64,000 nucleotides of DNA, from positions 2,294,001 to 2,358,000 of the forward strand of contig NZ_CP060587.1 in NCBI RefSeq assembly GCF_014334735.1, written 5' to 3'. The notes under the pieces are model-generated. The model saw only the letters and a program-made list of their open reading frames with translations, was not told the DNA's origin and did no database searches. Origin of the DNA: Aeromicrobium senzhongii. Its GTDB lineage: Bacteria > Actinomycetota > Actinomycetes > Propionibacteriales > Nocardioidaceae. How positions within the stretch are numbered: the first letter of the stretch is position 1; each line of letters starts with the position of its first letter. Position numbers and translations under genes: made by a program. Shown in pieces: positions 8,755-19,249 of the stretch.

Positions 8755-9072
8755 ATGACCGAGATCCACGTGGTCCATGACCCCGCCAGACTGCGCTACG
8801 AGGCGAGCACCGGTGGCGAGGCCGCCGGCTTCGCCGAGTACATCCGCACCGACGATCTGATCGTCTTCACGCACACCGAGGTCGACCCGCGGTTCGAGGG
8901 CCTGGGCGTCGGGTCGGCGCTGGCCCGGTTCGCGATGGACGACGTCCGCGCCGACGGACAGCGCAAGGTGATGCCGCTGTGCCCGTTCTTCAAGGGGTGG
9001 CTCGGACGTCATCGCGAGTACGTGCCGATGGTGTACGGCGTCCCCGAGCCGACGGCGGGGGGACTGACATGA
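8755..9072 (+). CDS. Small GNAT-like N-acetyltransferase (YjdJ/Acetyltransf_CG type)
   Basis: A 105-residue single-domain GNAT. It shows the acetyl-CoA loop FEGLGVGSALARF around residues 44-56 and the CG-type signature MPLCPFFKGWLGRHREY, characteristic of YjdJ-like proteins. The E. coli relative YjdJ is encoded next to the Fe-S protein YjdI, and the next gene here is YjdI-like, so the pairing is conserved. Its stop overlaps the start of that gene (ATGA), suggesting translational coupling. The acceptor is unknown. A second member of the same family lies at 9311. Confidence 0.82.
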   Translation: MTEIHVVHDPARLRYEASTGGEAAGFAEYIRTDDLIVFTHTEVDPRFEGLGVGSALARFAMDDVRADGQRKVMPLCPFFKGWLGRHREYVPMVYGVPEPTAGGLT

Positions 9073-9314
9073 CCCGCAAGACGTACGACGGTCCGATCGT
9101 CGAGGTCTCGTTCGACGGGGACCTGTGCCGCCACGCCGCCGAGTGCGTCCGCGGCATGCCGGAGGTCTTCGACGTGGCGAGCCGGCCCTGGATCGATCCC
9201 GGGCGCGCCGACACCGAGGACCGCGCCGAGACCCTGCGTCGCGTCGTCGGGCGTTGCCCGTCCGGGGCCTTGCGCATCCAGGACTCTCCCACGCCAGGAA
9301 GGACGACCCCATGA
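9069..9314 (+). CDS. YjdI-type divergent 4Fe-4S mono-cluster protein
   Basis: An 81-residue protein matching the Fer4_19/YjdI family: LCRHAAECVRGMPEVF, then RPWIDPG, and CPSGALRI near the C-terminus. Three cysteines are visible (two six residues apart, one in the CPSGAL motif), so the cluster would be atypical or need another ligand. The start overlaps the stop of the upstream GNAT, and its own stop overlaps the ATG of the next GNAT. It is sandwiched between two YjdJ-like acetyltransferases, which suggests the three act together. Confidence 0.82.
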   Translation: MTRKTYDGPIVEVSFDGDLCRHAAECVRGMPEVFDVASRPWIDPGRADTEDRAETLRRVVGRCPSGALRIQDSPTPGRTTP

Positions 9315-9703
9315 CCACGACACGGACGGACACGACGGGCACACCCGTGCAGATCACGCTCGAGAACGGCGACCCCATCGGCTCGTACACAGTGCGCCTC
9401 GAGGGCGGCTCGGCCGTCGGCCGGGCCGACTTCGTCGATGCCCCCGGCGCGGGCCACCCCCGGATCTTCTTCCACACCGAGGTCGACGAGAGGTTCGGCG
9501 GGCGCGGGCTGGCCGGGCTGCTCGTGCGCGAGGCGCTGGACGACAGCATCCGCAAGAGCATCACGGTCGTGCCCGTGTGCCCGGTCTTCGCCAGGCACCT
9601 GCAGAACCACGGCAGCGAGTACAGCGCCCGCGGTGGGGTCTTCCGCTCGCCGCGTCCCGACGACATCGCGCTCGTCACCCACGCCGTCCGCGGCGACGCG
9701 TGA
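9311..9703 (+). CDS. Second GNAT-like N-acetyltransferase (Acetyltransf_CG type)
   Basis: A 130-residue relative of the protein at 8755, with about 30 extra N-terminal residues. It has FGGRGLAGLLVREAL as the acetyl-CoA loop and VPVCPVFARHLQNHGSEY as the CG-type signature. The shared phrase FHTEVDERF / FTHTEVDPRF shows the two are paralogs. The ATG at 9311 overlaps the stop of the Fe-S gene. The next gene starts 11 nt after its stop. Substrate unknown. Confidence 0.8.
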   Translation: MTTTRTDTTGTPVQITLENGDPIGSYTVRLEGGSAVGRADFVDAPGAGHPRIFFHTEVDERFGGRGLAGLLVREALDDSIRKSITVVPVCPVFARHLQNHGSEYSARGGVFRSPRPDDIALVTHAVRGDA

Positions 9704-9714
9704 GGACCGGCGGC

Positions 9715-12674
<2,960 letters not shown>

Positions 12675-12678
<4 letters not shown>

Positions 12679-13439
12679 CGCCGCGGCTCCCAGCGGAAGA
12701 ACCGGCCCGCCGCGACGACGGCCACGACCACCCAGCCCACGCTCCGGAGCAACAGCTGCAGTGCGTCGGTCAGCGGGAGACCACCGTTCCAGGCGCCCAT
12801 GACCAACTCGGTGACCGCGCCGCCCGGGAGCAGTTGCTTGATCGTGGTCAATTCGCTCGTGCCCGTCAGGCCGACCCAACTGGCGACCCCGATCAGCAGC
12901 AGGCTGATCGGCAGGGTGGTCACCTGCGCGTGCTCCGGCGAGTTCGTCAGTCCGGTGGTCGCCAGCGCGAGGGCGATCATCATGGCGGTCAGGACCAGGA
13001 TCGCCACGGCGAGGACCGCGACGTCGGCCGGCGGACCGGCCACCGCGGCGAGCACCGCCAGGATCACGACCGTCTGGACCAGTGCGATGGCGGTGAGCGG
13101 CAGGAGCAACCCGATGAGGATCTCGACGTCACCGACGGCGGTGGAGCGCAGCCGCTTGAGGAACAGGTTCTGTCGCCGCGACGCCAACGTCGTCACCGCG
13201 GTCGTGTAGAGCCCGAAGGCCATCACGATGAACAGCATGATCGCGGCGATGTACCCGAGGCTGGCCTGGTCGGCGAGGGTCTCGTGCTGGTAGACGAACG
13301 TGGCGCTCACCGCCACCGGGATGACCAGGCCCGAGACCAGGACCAGCCGGTTCCGGAAGACCTGGACCAACTCACTGCGGGCGATCCCCACCACGCCCGT
13401 GGTCCGGTTCATGGCACCGTGCCGGGTCGTGTCAGTCAT
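12675..13439 (-). CDS. ABC-2 type transporter permease
   Basis: A 254-residue membrane protein with about six hydrophobic segments (for example LVLVSGLVIPVAVSATFVY and LGYIAAIMLFIVMAFGLYTT) and the ABC-2 permease layout of drug/antibiotic exporters. It overlaps the upstream ATPase gene by 8 bp and its stop overlaps the kinase ATG, so the three are translated from one message. With the ATPase it would form a 2+2 exporter. The substrate is unknown. Confidence 0.82.
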
Positions 13440-14313
13440 GGCTGATCACCCGGAACACGTCGTCGAGGCGCGTCGGCGCGGCCTGCAGGTCCTGCAGCTC
13501 CACACCGGCGTCTTCGGCCCAGGCGAGCAGGAGGTACAGGTCCTTCTGCAGGGCGAAGGTCTCGACGTGGAACCCACCGCCGACCCGCACGGTGTCGATC
13601 GGTGGCTCGGGTATGCCGGGTGGGAGCGAGAAGCTGATCACCGACGGCAGGGCCTGGGTCAACTCGGCGACCGTTCCCTCCTCGCGCAACGTGCCTTGGT
13701 GCATGATGCCGATGCGGTCGGCGCGTTGCTGTGCCTCCTCCAGGTAATGGGTGGTGAGCACGATCGTGGATCCCCGGTCGCGCAATCGATCCACCGCGTC
13801 CCAGAGTGCGTCACGCGACTGGATGTCCAGACCCGTCGTCGGCTCGTCCAGGATGACCAGCTCGGGTCCCCCGTACACGGCGGTGGCGAAGTCCAGCCGG
13901 CGCTTCTCGCCGCCCGAGAGCTGGGACACCCGGGTGGCGGCCCGGTGCGCGAGACCGGAGATGTCCAGGACCCGTGCGACGTCGTCACGCCGACCACTCA
14001 GCGAGCCGATCAGCCCCACCGACTCCCGCACGGACAGGTCGGGCGAGAAGCCGCTCTCCTGGAGCATGATCCCGGTTCGCGGGCGCACCTCTCGCCGGTT
14101 CGTCGGGCTCTCACCGAAGATCCGCACGCTGCCGGACGACGGCTGGCGGTGGCCTTCCATGACCTCGAGGGTCGAGGTCTTCCCTGCCCCGTTGGTGCCG
14201 AGAAGGGCGTAGAACTCGCCCCGCTCGACCTGCAACGAGAGGCTCTTGACGGCGGGGAAGTCGTCGTAGGTGACGGACAGGTCGTCGACGACGACTACTG
14301 GGCTGATGGCCAT
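13432..14313 (-). CDS. ABC transporter ATP-binding protein (ABC-2/DrrA-like)
   Basis: A 293-residue ATPase. Walker A GTNGAGKTS, Q-loop (GIMLQESGF), signature LSGGEKRR, Walker B LVILDEPTTGLD and the His switch LTTHYLEEA are all present. The C-terminal extension of about 80 residues is typical of DrrA-like exporter ATPases. It is the first gene of the four-gene minus-strand operon 14313-10982. The palindrome ACCTACGTAGGT lies about 120 bp upstream of its start, next to the stop of the LAL regulator at 14446, which may control this operon. Confidence 0.87.
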   Translation of the reverse strand: MAISPVVVVDDLSVTYDDFPAVKSLSLQVERGEFYALLGTNGAGKTSTLEVMEGHRQPSSGSVRIFGESPTNRREVRPRTGIMLQESGFSPDLSVRESVGLIGSLSGRRDDVARVLDISGLAHRAATRVSQLSGGEKRRLDFATAVYGGPELVILDEPTTGLDIQSRDALWDAVDRLRDRGSTIVLTTHYLEEAQQRADRIGIMHQGTLREEGTVAELTQALPSVISFSLPPGIPEPPIDTVRVGGGFHVETFALQKDLYLLLAWAEDAGVELQDLQAAPTRLDDVFRVISHD

Positions 14314-14431
14314 GGCGCATCTCTTCGTGTGGAGGGTCCCGACAGCGGGCGTGCCCTCAGGCTCACACCGTCGGGTGCGCGGTCGCGTCGGTAGAAGTCC
14401 CTGATGGGGTCACGGTCGTCACCGCGTCCCG

Positions 14432-14443
14432 ACCTACGTAGGT
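14432..14443. promoter_or_regulatory. 12-bp perfect palindrome upstream of the ABC operon
   Basis: ACCTACGTAGGT is a perfect palindrome located 2 bp beyond the LAL regulator stop and 119 bp before the ABC ATPase start. Its core recurs at 3913-3920 beside the paralogous regulator. Operator function is possible but unproven. Confidence 0.35.
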
Positions 14444-14445
14444 GG

Positions 14446-17184
14446 TCAGGACAGTCGCATCTCGCGCAGCTGGCGGCGCGAGGTGATGCCGAACTTGCGG
14501 TAGATGCTGCGCAGATGGGCCTCGATCGTGCGCGGGCTCAGGAACAGCTGCGCACCGACCTCGCGGGACGTCGCGCCGGTCGCCACGAGCCGCGCGACGT
14601 GCAGCTCCTGGGCCGTGAGCGCATCGGTCGGCTGGGCGGTCCGGCTGCGGGGGTGCTCACCGGTGGTCCGCAGTTCGCGGGCCGCGCGTTCGGCGAACGC
14701 CTCGGCACCGATGTCGGTGAGCATCTCGTGGGCGATCCGCAGCTGCTGGCGTGCGTCCTGTCGTCGGCCCTCGCGGCGGAGCCACTCACCGTAGACGAGG
14801 TGAGCCCGCGCCAGGTGACTGGCCAGCCGGCCACCCCCGAGATGCTCGATCGCCTCGAGGTAGTGCTTCTCGGCCGCCGCGCCGTCGGTCACCAACGCAC
14901 GGGAGCGCGCCGCCAGCCCGAGTCCCCAGGGGGCGCCGCTCGCGGCAGCGCGCGAGCAGAGCTCCTCCAGCACATCGGCCACGCGCTCTGGCTGACCGGC
15001 CCGGCAGGCGGCCTCGATGAGCTCGGAGTGAGCGAGGTTGTTGTACGCCCACGCAGCGGATCCGATCGCCCGCGTGCCCGCCTCCTGCGCCCGGGAGTAG
15101 TTGCCGAGACCGTTGTGCAGGACCGCCATGGCGTACTGGGAAAGGACGGTCTCGGTGCGCTTCCCGGTCCCGACGGACTCTCGTTCGAGGGTCGCGGCGA
15201 TCTCCAGGGTCTCGTCGGGACGGCCGCGCCAGGCCGCCAGCACGAGCTGGGCGTGGCGCAGGGGCGCAGCGGTGATGGACGTCGTGATCGCGGTCTGCTG
15301 GGTCGCGAGCTCGGCGCGGGCGAGCTCGCCCGAGAGCACCAGGCCGATCAACTGGACGAACAGGGCACCGGGGAGGGCGGCCAGCGCCCCGGACTCACGG
15401 GCGAATCGCACGTGACGTTCCGCCAGCTTGTGGAGCAGCTCGTCGTCGAAGAGCGACACCGCGGTCCGACCCGCGAGCCAGAGCCACCGGTGGTCGTCCG
15501 CCACGTACTCCGTATGTGGCTCGTGCTCCCGGAACGCCTCCAGCGCCCGACGCAGCATCGGCACACTGGCGTCGTACCCCGTCGTGAACCGCGTCACCAA
15601 CCCGTCGAGCAGCAGGTCGGCCGGGCGAGGCGGCGCCGGCGAGGGCGGCGCGGCCAGGGCCGCCTCGGCCACCTCCCGCACTCCCCCGCCGGAGCCGTGG
15701 ACCCCCGCGACGATCGCCGCATCCATCGCGTCCAGGTAGGTCTCGCGCGACATGGCAGGGTCGAGTGGAGCGAGCGTCCTGGCGGCGTCCAGGAGCATCG
15801 CGGCCATGTCGCTGCCACGCTTCAGGTGGAAGCCGATCTGGGCACGCATCAACTGGGCCCGGGCGCACTGCAGCGTGTCGAGGAGTCCGGCCTCGGCGAT
15901 GTCCAACAGCTGCAGAGCGGCGGAGGACATCCCCGCCTCGTGCATGGCCAGGGCGGCGTCCAGTGCGCGTCTCGCGCGGAATGCGGGGTCCGGCGTCAGC
16001 TCGACCGCCCGCTGCAGGAACGCGGCGGCAGCGGCGAGCCCGCCACGGGCGCGCGCCCGGCCGGCCGAGGCCTCGAGCTCGGCCGCGACGCTCTCGTCGA
16101 CACCCATCACCGACTGCGCACGGTGCCAGGCGCGGCGATCGGGGTCGGAGCGATCGGTGGCGGTGGCCAGCGCACGGTGGACCCGCCGGTGTTCTGGCGG
16201 CGCCGCAGCCTGGTAGACGGCCGATCGCACCAGCGGATGGGAGAACCGCACCCGCGTGTCGATCTCCAGCAGCCCGGCGGCCTCCGCGGCGTCGGCCGCT
16301 CCGCAGTCGATGTCCAGCTGCGCGGCGGCGCGCTCCAGCAGTGCGACGTCGCCCGTAGGCTCGGCCGCCGCGATCAGCAGGAGCTCCTGCGTCGCCGCGG
16401 GCAGATCCCTCGAGCGCCGCCGGAAGCTGTCCTCGATCCGCCGCGGCACGCTCAGCGCGTGCGGCAGCCCGAACCCTCCGGCCAGCCCCTCGGGTCGCGC
16501 ACTGCGGGGAAGCTCCATCAGCGCCAGAGGATTGCCCCGCGCCTCGGCGATGATCTGGTCGCGGACGCGGGTGTCCAGCGCCGCATGGCCGGACCTGGCC
16601 AGGAGAATCCGGGCTTCCTCCTCGTCGAGCCCCTCGAGACGCCGTTCCGGCAAGCCGGTGAACGGGTCGTCACCGTCGTGGGGCTCCCTGCGCGCGAAGA
16701 GCAATGCCACCCGCTCGGCGGCCAGCCTTCGCGCCACGAAGGCCAGGACCTGCGCCGACGCCTGGTCCAGCCACTGGGTGTCGTCGACGATGCACAACAG
16801 TGGCCCCGCATCGGCGACCTCGGACAGCAGGTTCAGGGCGGCCAGTCCGACGAGGAACCGGTCGGGAGCGGCACCGCCTCGCACGCCGAGCGCGACGTGG
16901 AGCGCTTCCTGCTGGGGCGGCGACAGGACACCCGCGAACTCCAGCAGCGGCGCGCAGAGCTGGTGCAGCCCGGCGAACGCGAACTGGGCCTCGGACTCGG
17001 CCGCGGCCGCGAACACCACGCGGACGTCGGGCTCCGCGGTGTCTCGGGCCCGTTTCAGGATCGTCGTCTTGCCGATCCCGGCCTCTCCCCGCAGCACGAG
17101 CGTGCGGCTCCGCCCGGCTCGTGCCTCGGACAACAGCTGCTCGATCGCCTCACATTCGGCGCGTCTGCTCAGGAGGTCGATCAG
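14446..17184 (-). CDS. Large LuxR/LAL family transcriptional regulator with AAA ATPase (paralog 2)
   Basis: A paralog of the regulator at 3959-6709 with the same layout: Walker A GEAGIGKT, LLCIVDDTQWLD, TPR-like middle, and a C-terminal LuxR helix-turn-helix (LTAQELHVARLVATGATSRE, then LSPRTIEAHLRSIYRKFGI). About 912 residues if it starts at a CTG at 17184, which restores the conserved N-terminus LIDLLSRR and has GGAGGGAG ahead. No ATG or GTG exists in this frame before the Walker A; the next option is TTG at 17133, which loses conserved residues. A stop codon precedes the CTG region. The ABC-kinase operon just downstream is a candidate target. Confidence 0.83.
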   Translation of the reverse strand: MIDLLSRRAECEAIEQLLSEARAGRSRTLVLRGEAGIGKTTILKRARDTAEPDVRVVFAAAAESEAQFAFAGLHQLCAPLLEFAGVLSPPQQEALHVALGVRGGAAPDRFLVGLAALNLLSEVADAGPLLCIVDDTQWLDQASAQVLAFVARRLAAERVALLFARREPHDGDDPFTGLPERRLEGLDEEEARILLARSGHAALDTRVRDQIIAEARGNPLALMELPRSARPEGLAGGFGLPHALSVPRRIEDSFRRRSRDLPAATQELLLIAAAEPTGDVALLERAAAQLDIDCGAADAAEAAGLLEIDTRVRFSHPLVRSAVYQAAAPPEHRRVHRALATATDRSDPDRRAWHRAQSVMGVDESVAAELEASAGRARARGGLAAAAAFLQRAVELTPDPAFRARRALDAALAMHEAGMSSAALQLLDIAEAGLLDTLQCARAQLMRAQIGFHLKRGSDMAAMLLDAARTLAPLDPAMSRETYLDAMDAAIVAGVHGSGGGVREVAEAALAAPPSPAPPRPADLLLDGLVTRFTTGYDASVPMLRRALEAFREHEPHTEYVADDHRWLWLAGRTAVSLFDDELLHKLAERHVRFARESGALAALPGALFVQLIGLVLSGELARAELATQQTAITTSITAAPLRHAQLVLAAWRGRPDETLEIAATLERESVGTGKRTETVLSQYAMAVLHNGLGNYSRAQEAGTRAIGSAAWAYNNLAHSELIEAACRAGQPERVADVLEELCSRAAASGAPWGLGLAARSRALVTDGAAAEKHYLEAIEHLGGGRLASHLARAHLVYGEWLRREGRRQDARQQLRIAHEMLTDIGAEAFAERAARELRTTGEHPRSRTAQPTDALTAQELHVARLVATGATSREVGAQLFLSPRTIEAHLRSIYRKFGITSRRQLREMRLS

Positions 17185-17344
17185 TGTCGTCTCCCTCCAT
17201 CAGGTGGAGCAGTCGGCCCTCGTTCCGGGCAGTGTAGCGTCGGTCGGCCGGCGTGTGTCGAGGTCGGCGAGCGCTGACGCGGCCCCTCGGCGACCTTCGG
17301 CGTAGCGTGTGGTTTGAGTCACATGACGACGAAAGGCCGCGGCC

Positions 17345-18475
17345 GTGAAGATCGGTGTTCCTCAAGAGATCAAGAACCACGAGTACCGGGTGGCGATCAC
17401 CCCGCTGGGCGTGCGCGAGCTCACGAGCCGAGGGCACGAGGTGGTCGTCCAGGCCGGTGCCGGCGCCGGATCGACGATCAGCGACGACGACTTCGTCGCG
17501 GCCGGCGCCACGATCGTCCCCGACGCGGAGTCGGCGTGGGGCACCGATGGCGGCGTCGACCTGGTGCTGAAGGTCAAGGAGCCCGTGCCCGAGGAGTACC
17601 ACCGCATCCGCGAGGGCCAGGCGCTCTTCACCTACCTGCATCTGGCTGCCGACCGGCTGTTGACCGAGGAGCTGCTCGCACGGCGGGTCACCGCCGTGGC
17701 CTACGAGACGGTCACGGACGCCGCCGGCCGCCTGCCGTTGCTCTACCCCATGAGCGAGGTGGCGGGCTGCCTCGCGCCGCAGGTCGGAGCCCACTCACTG
17801 ATGAAGGCCCAAGGCGGCCGGGGAGTCCTGCTCGGCGGGGTCGGCGGAGTGGCCAATGCGAAGGTCGTCATCATCGGAGCCGGGGTCTCGGGCCAGAACG
17901 CCGCCAACATCGCCCTCGGAATGGGCGCCGACGTGACCATCCTCGACACCGATCTGGACAAGCTGCGGATGAGCTTCTGGCGCTATGACAACCGCGTGCA
18001 CGGCCTCGCCTCGTCCGAGCTGGCGATCGAGCAACAGGTGCTCGAGGCCGACCTCGTGATCGGCGCGGTGCTGGTGCCCGGCGCCGCCGCCCCGAAGCTG
18101 GTCGGCAACGAGCTGGTGTCGCGGATGAAGCCCGGATCGGTCCTCGTCGACATCGCGATCGACCAGGGCGGGTGCTTCGAGGACTCACGGCCGACCACCC
18201 ACGCGCACCCGACCTTCCCGGTCCACGACTCGACGTTCTATTGCGTCGCGAACATGCCCGGAGCCGTCCCGAACACCTCGACCTACGCCCTGACCAACGC
18301 GACCCTGCCCTACACGATCGCGCTGGCCGGCCACGGCTGGGTCGACGCGATGCGCGCCGATGCCGGCCTGGCCCAAGGACTCAACACGTACGCCGGCGAG
18401 CTGACCAACGCCGCCGTGGCCGCAGCCGTCGGGCTGACGTCGACGGACGTCGACACGGTGCTTGCCTCCGCCTGA
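17345..18475 (+). CDS. ald: Alanine dehydrogenase
   Basis: A 376-residue protein that aligns end to end with Ald: MKIGVPQEIKNHEYRVAITP at the start, KVKEPVPEEY with the substrate-binding Lys, FTYLHLAAD with the catalytic His, NAD loop GAGVSGQNAANIALGMGA, and NMPGAVPNTSTYALTNAT near the C-terminus. It reversibly converts L-alanine, NAD+ and water to pyruvate, ammonia and NADH. GTG start with AAAGG 8 nt upstream. The usual lrp/asnC-type regulator is not next to it; the divergent neighbour is the LAL regulator. Confidence 0.95.
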   Translation: MKIGVPQEIKNHEYRVAITPLGVRELTSRGHEVVVQAGAGAGSTISDDDFVAAGATIVPDAESAWGTDGGVDLVLKVKEPVPEEYHRIREGQALFTYLHLAADRLLTEELLARRVTAVAYETVTDAAGRLPLLYPMSEVAGCLAPQVGAHSLMKAQGGRGVLLGGVGGVANAKVVIIGAGVSGQNAANIALGMGADVTILDTDLDKLRMSFWRYDNRVHGLASSELAIEQQVLEADLVIGAVLVPGAAAPKLVGNELVSRMKPGSVLVDIAIDQGGCFEDSRPTTHAHPTFPVHDSTFYCVANMPGAVPNTSTYALTNATLPYTIALAGHGWVDAMRADAGLAQGLNTYAGELTNAAVAAAVGLTSTDVDTVLASA

Positions 18476-18478
18476 GAG

Positions 18479-18970
18479 TCAGCGCAGCGCCGCCTCGGTC
18501 AGTTGGTCGGCCGCCTTCTCGAAGAGATCCTGCATCTCCCCGGCGGGGTAGCTCGCGGCCAGCTCGGCCGCTGCCAGCGCCCCACCGAGCAGCACCGACG
18601 GATCGAGCTCCTGGCGCGGGTCCGGGAACGGCCCGGGCTTGGGACGCGGCCACCGCCGGGGCCAGCCGGTGCCGCACCAGTCCTCGATGTCCTCGAGGAA
18701 AGCACGCTGGGCTCCCTCGTCACGGCCGCTGACGATGATGATGCCGCGCGCCATCAGCGCCAGCAGGAGCCGGCCGGACTCGGCGGGCGGGAGGGGCTGG
18801 GGGTTGAGAGCGACGCGGCTGAGACGTCCCGTGCGCAGACCTTGGGGTCCGCCCCCGATGAGCTCGAACACGCGCTCGTCGAGGGTGGCGATGAACTCGA
18901 GCCTGTCGAAGTCCGACAAGGAGACGCGACCGCGGGCAAGGGCCCGGACGAGGTCGGATGCAGTGGCCAT
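18479..18970 (-). CDS. Hypothetical protein with NPQPLPP motif
   Basis: A 163-residue soluble protein I cannot assign. The N-terminal third is helical (SDLVRALARGRVSLSDFDRLE). A conserved-looking ALNPQPLPP segment follows near residue 62, then LLLALMARGIIIVSGRDEG. The middle is rich in Pro/Trp/Arg (WPRRWPRPKPGPFPDP), and the C-terminal helix is alanine-rich. NPQPLPP-containing hypothetical proteins occur in many bacteria without known role. ATG at 18970 with AGGAGG upstream. It ends 3 nt after the convergent ald stop. Confidence 0.7.
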   Translation of the reverse strand: MATASDLVRALARGRVSLSDFDRLEFIATLDERVFELIGGGPQGLRTGRLSRVALNPQPLPPAESGRLLLALMARGIIIVSGRDEGAQRAFLEDIEDWCGTGWPRRWPRPKPGPFPDPRQELDPSVLLGGALAAAELAASYPAGEMQDLFEKAADQLTEAALR

Positions 18971-19062
18971 GGGAGATCCTCCTGGAGTACGAGGCGGTCC
19001 GTCGGGGACCGGCAGTACCGGGGAGGCGCGAGTCGTGCGCACGGATACACGGGGGGAAAGCG

Positions 19063-19095
19063 TCAGGCCCGGAATCCAGTGGATTCCGGGCCTGA
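19063..19095. terminator. Perfect 15-bp hairpin downstream of the initiator tRNA
   Basis: TCAGGCCCGGAATCC, a 3-nt loop (AGT) and the exact reverse complement form a very stable stem just 3' of the minus-strand tRNA. There is no strong T-tract, so it may act as an intrinsic terminator of the high-GC type or as a processing signal. Confidence 0.6.
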
Positions 19096-19101
19096 TCTTC
19101 G

Positions 19102-19178
19102 TGGTAGCGGGGGCAGGATTTGAACCTGCGACCTCTGGGTTATGAGCCCAGCGAGCTACCGAACTGCTCCACCCCGCG
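19102..19178 (-). tRNA. tRNA-fMet (CAT), initiator, CCA encoded
   Basis: A 77-nt cloverleaf including an encoded CCA. Anticodon loop CTCATAA gives CAT. Two initiator hallmarks are present: the first acceptor pair is a C-T mismatch, and the anticodon stem carries three consecutive G-C pairs (GGG/CCC). The T-arm GGTTCAAATCC is standard. It is therefore the initiator, not elongator tRNA-Met. Confidence 0.93.
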
Positions 19179-19197
19179 TTGCCTGACCAACGTTACC

Positions 19198-19241
19198 GGA
19201 GGGGGTGGGAGGAACCCAAATCGGGGTCCCCCACCCCCTCC
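19198..19241. terminator. Long GC-rich hairpin 3' of putA
   Basis: GGAGGGGGTGGG pairs with CCCACCCCCTCC around a partly paired centre. It lies 9 bp beyond the putA stop and before the tRNA gene, and is the only strong structure there. Probably the putA terminator. Confidence 0.6.
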
Positions 19242-19249
19242 TCACGGCC

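Noticed and set aside
14404-17277. A 957-codon open frame on the + strand
   Set aside because: It is opposite the LAL regulator, whose minus-strand protein has full family motifs; the + product is Arg/Gly-rich with no domain. High GC produces such shadow frames throughout the window.
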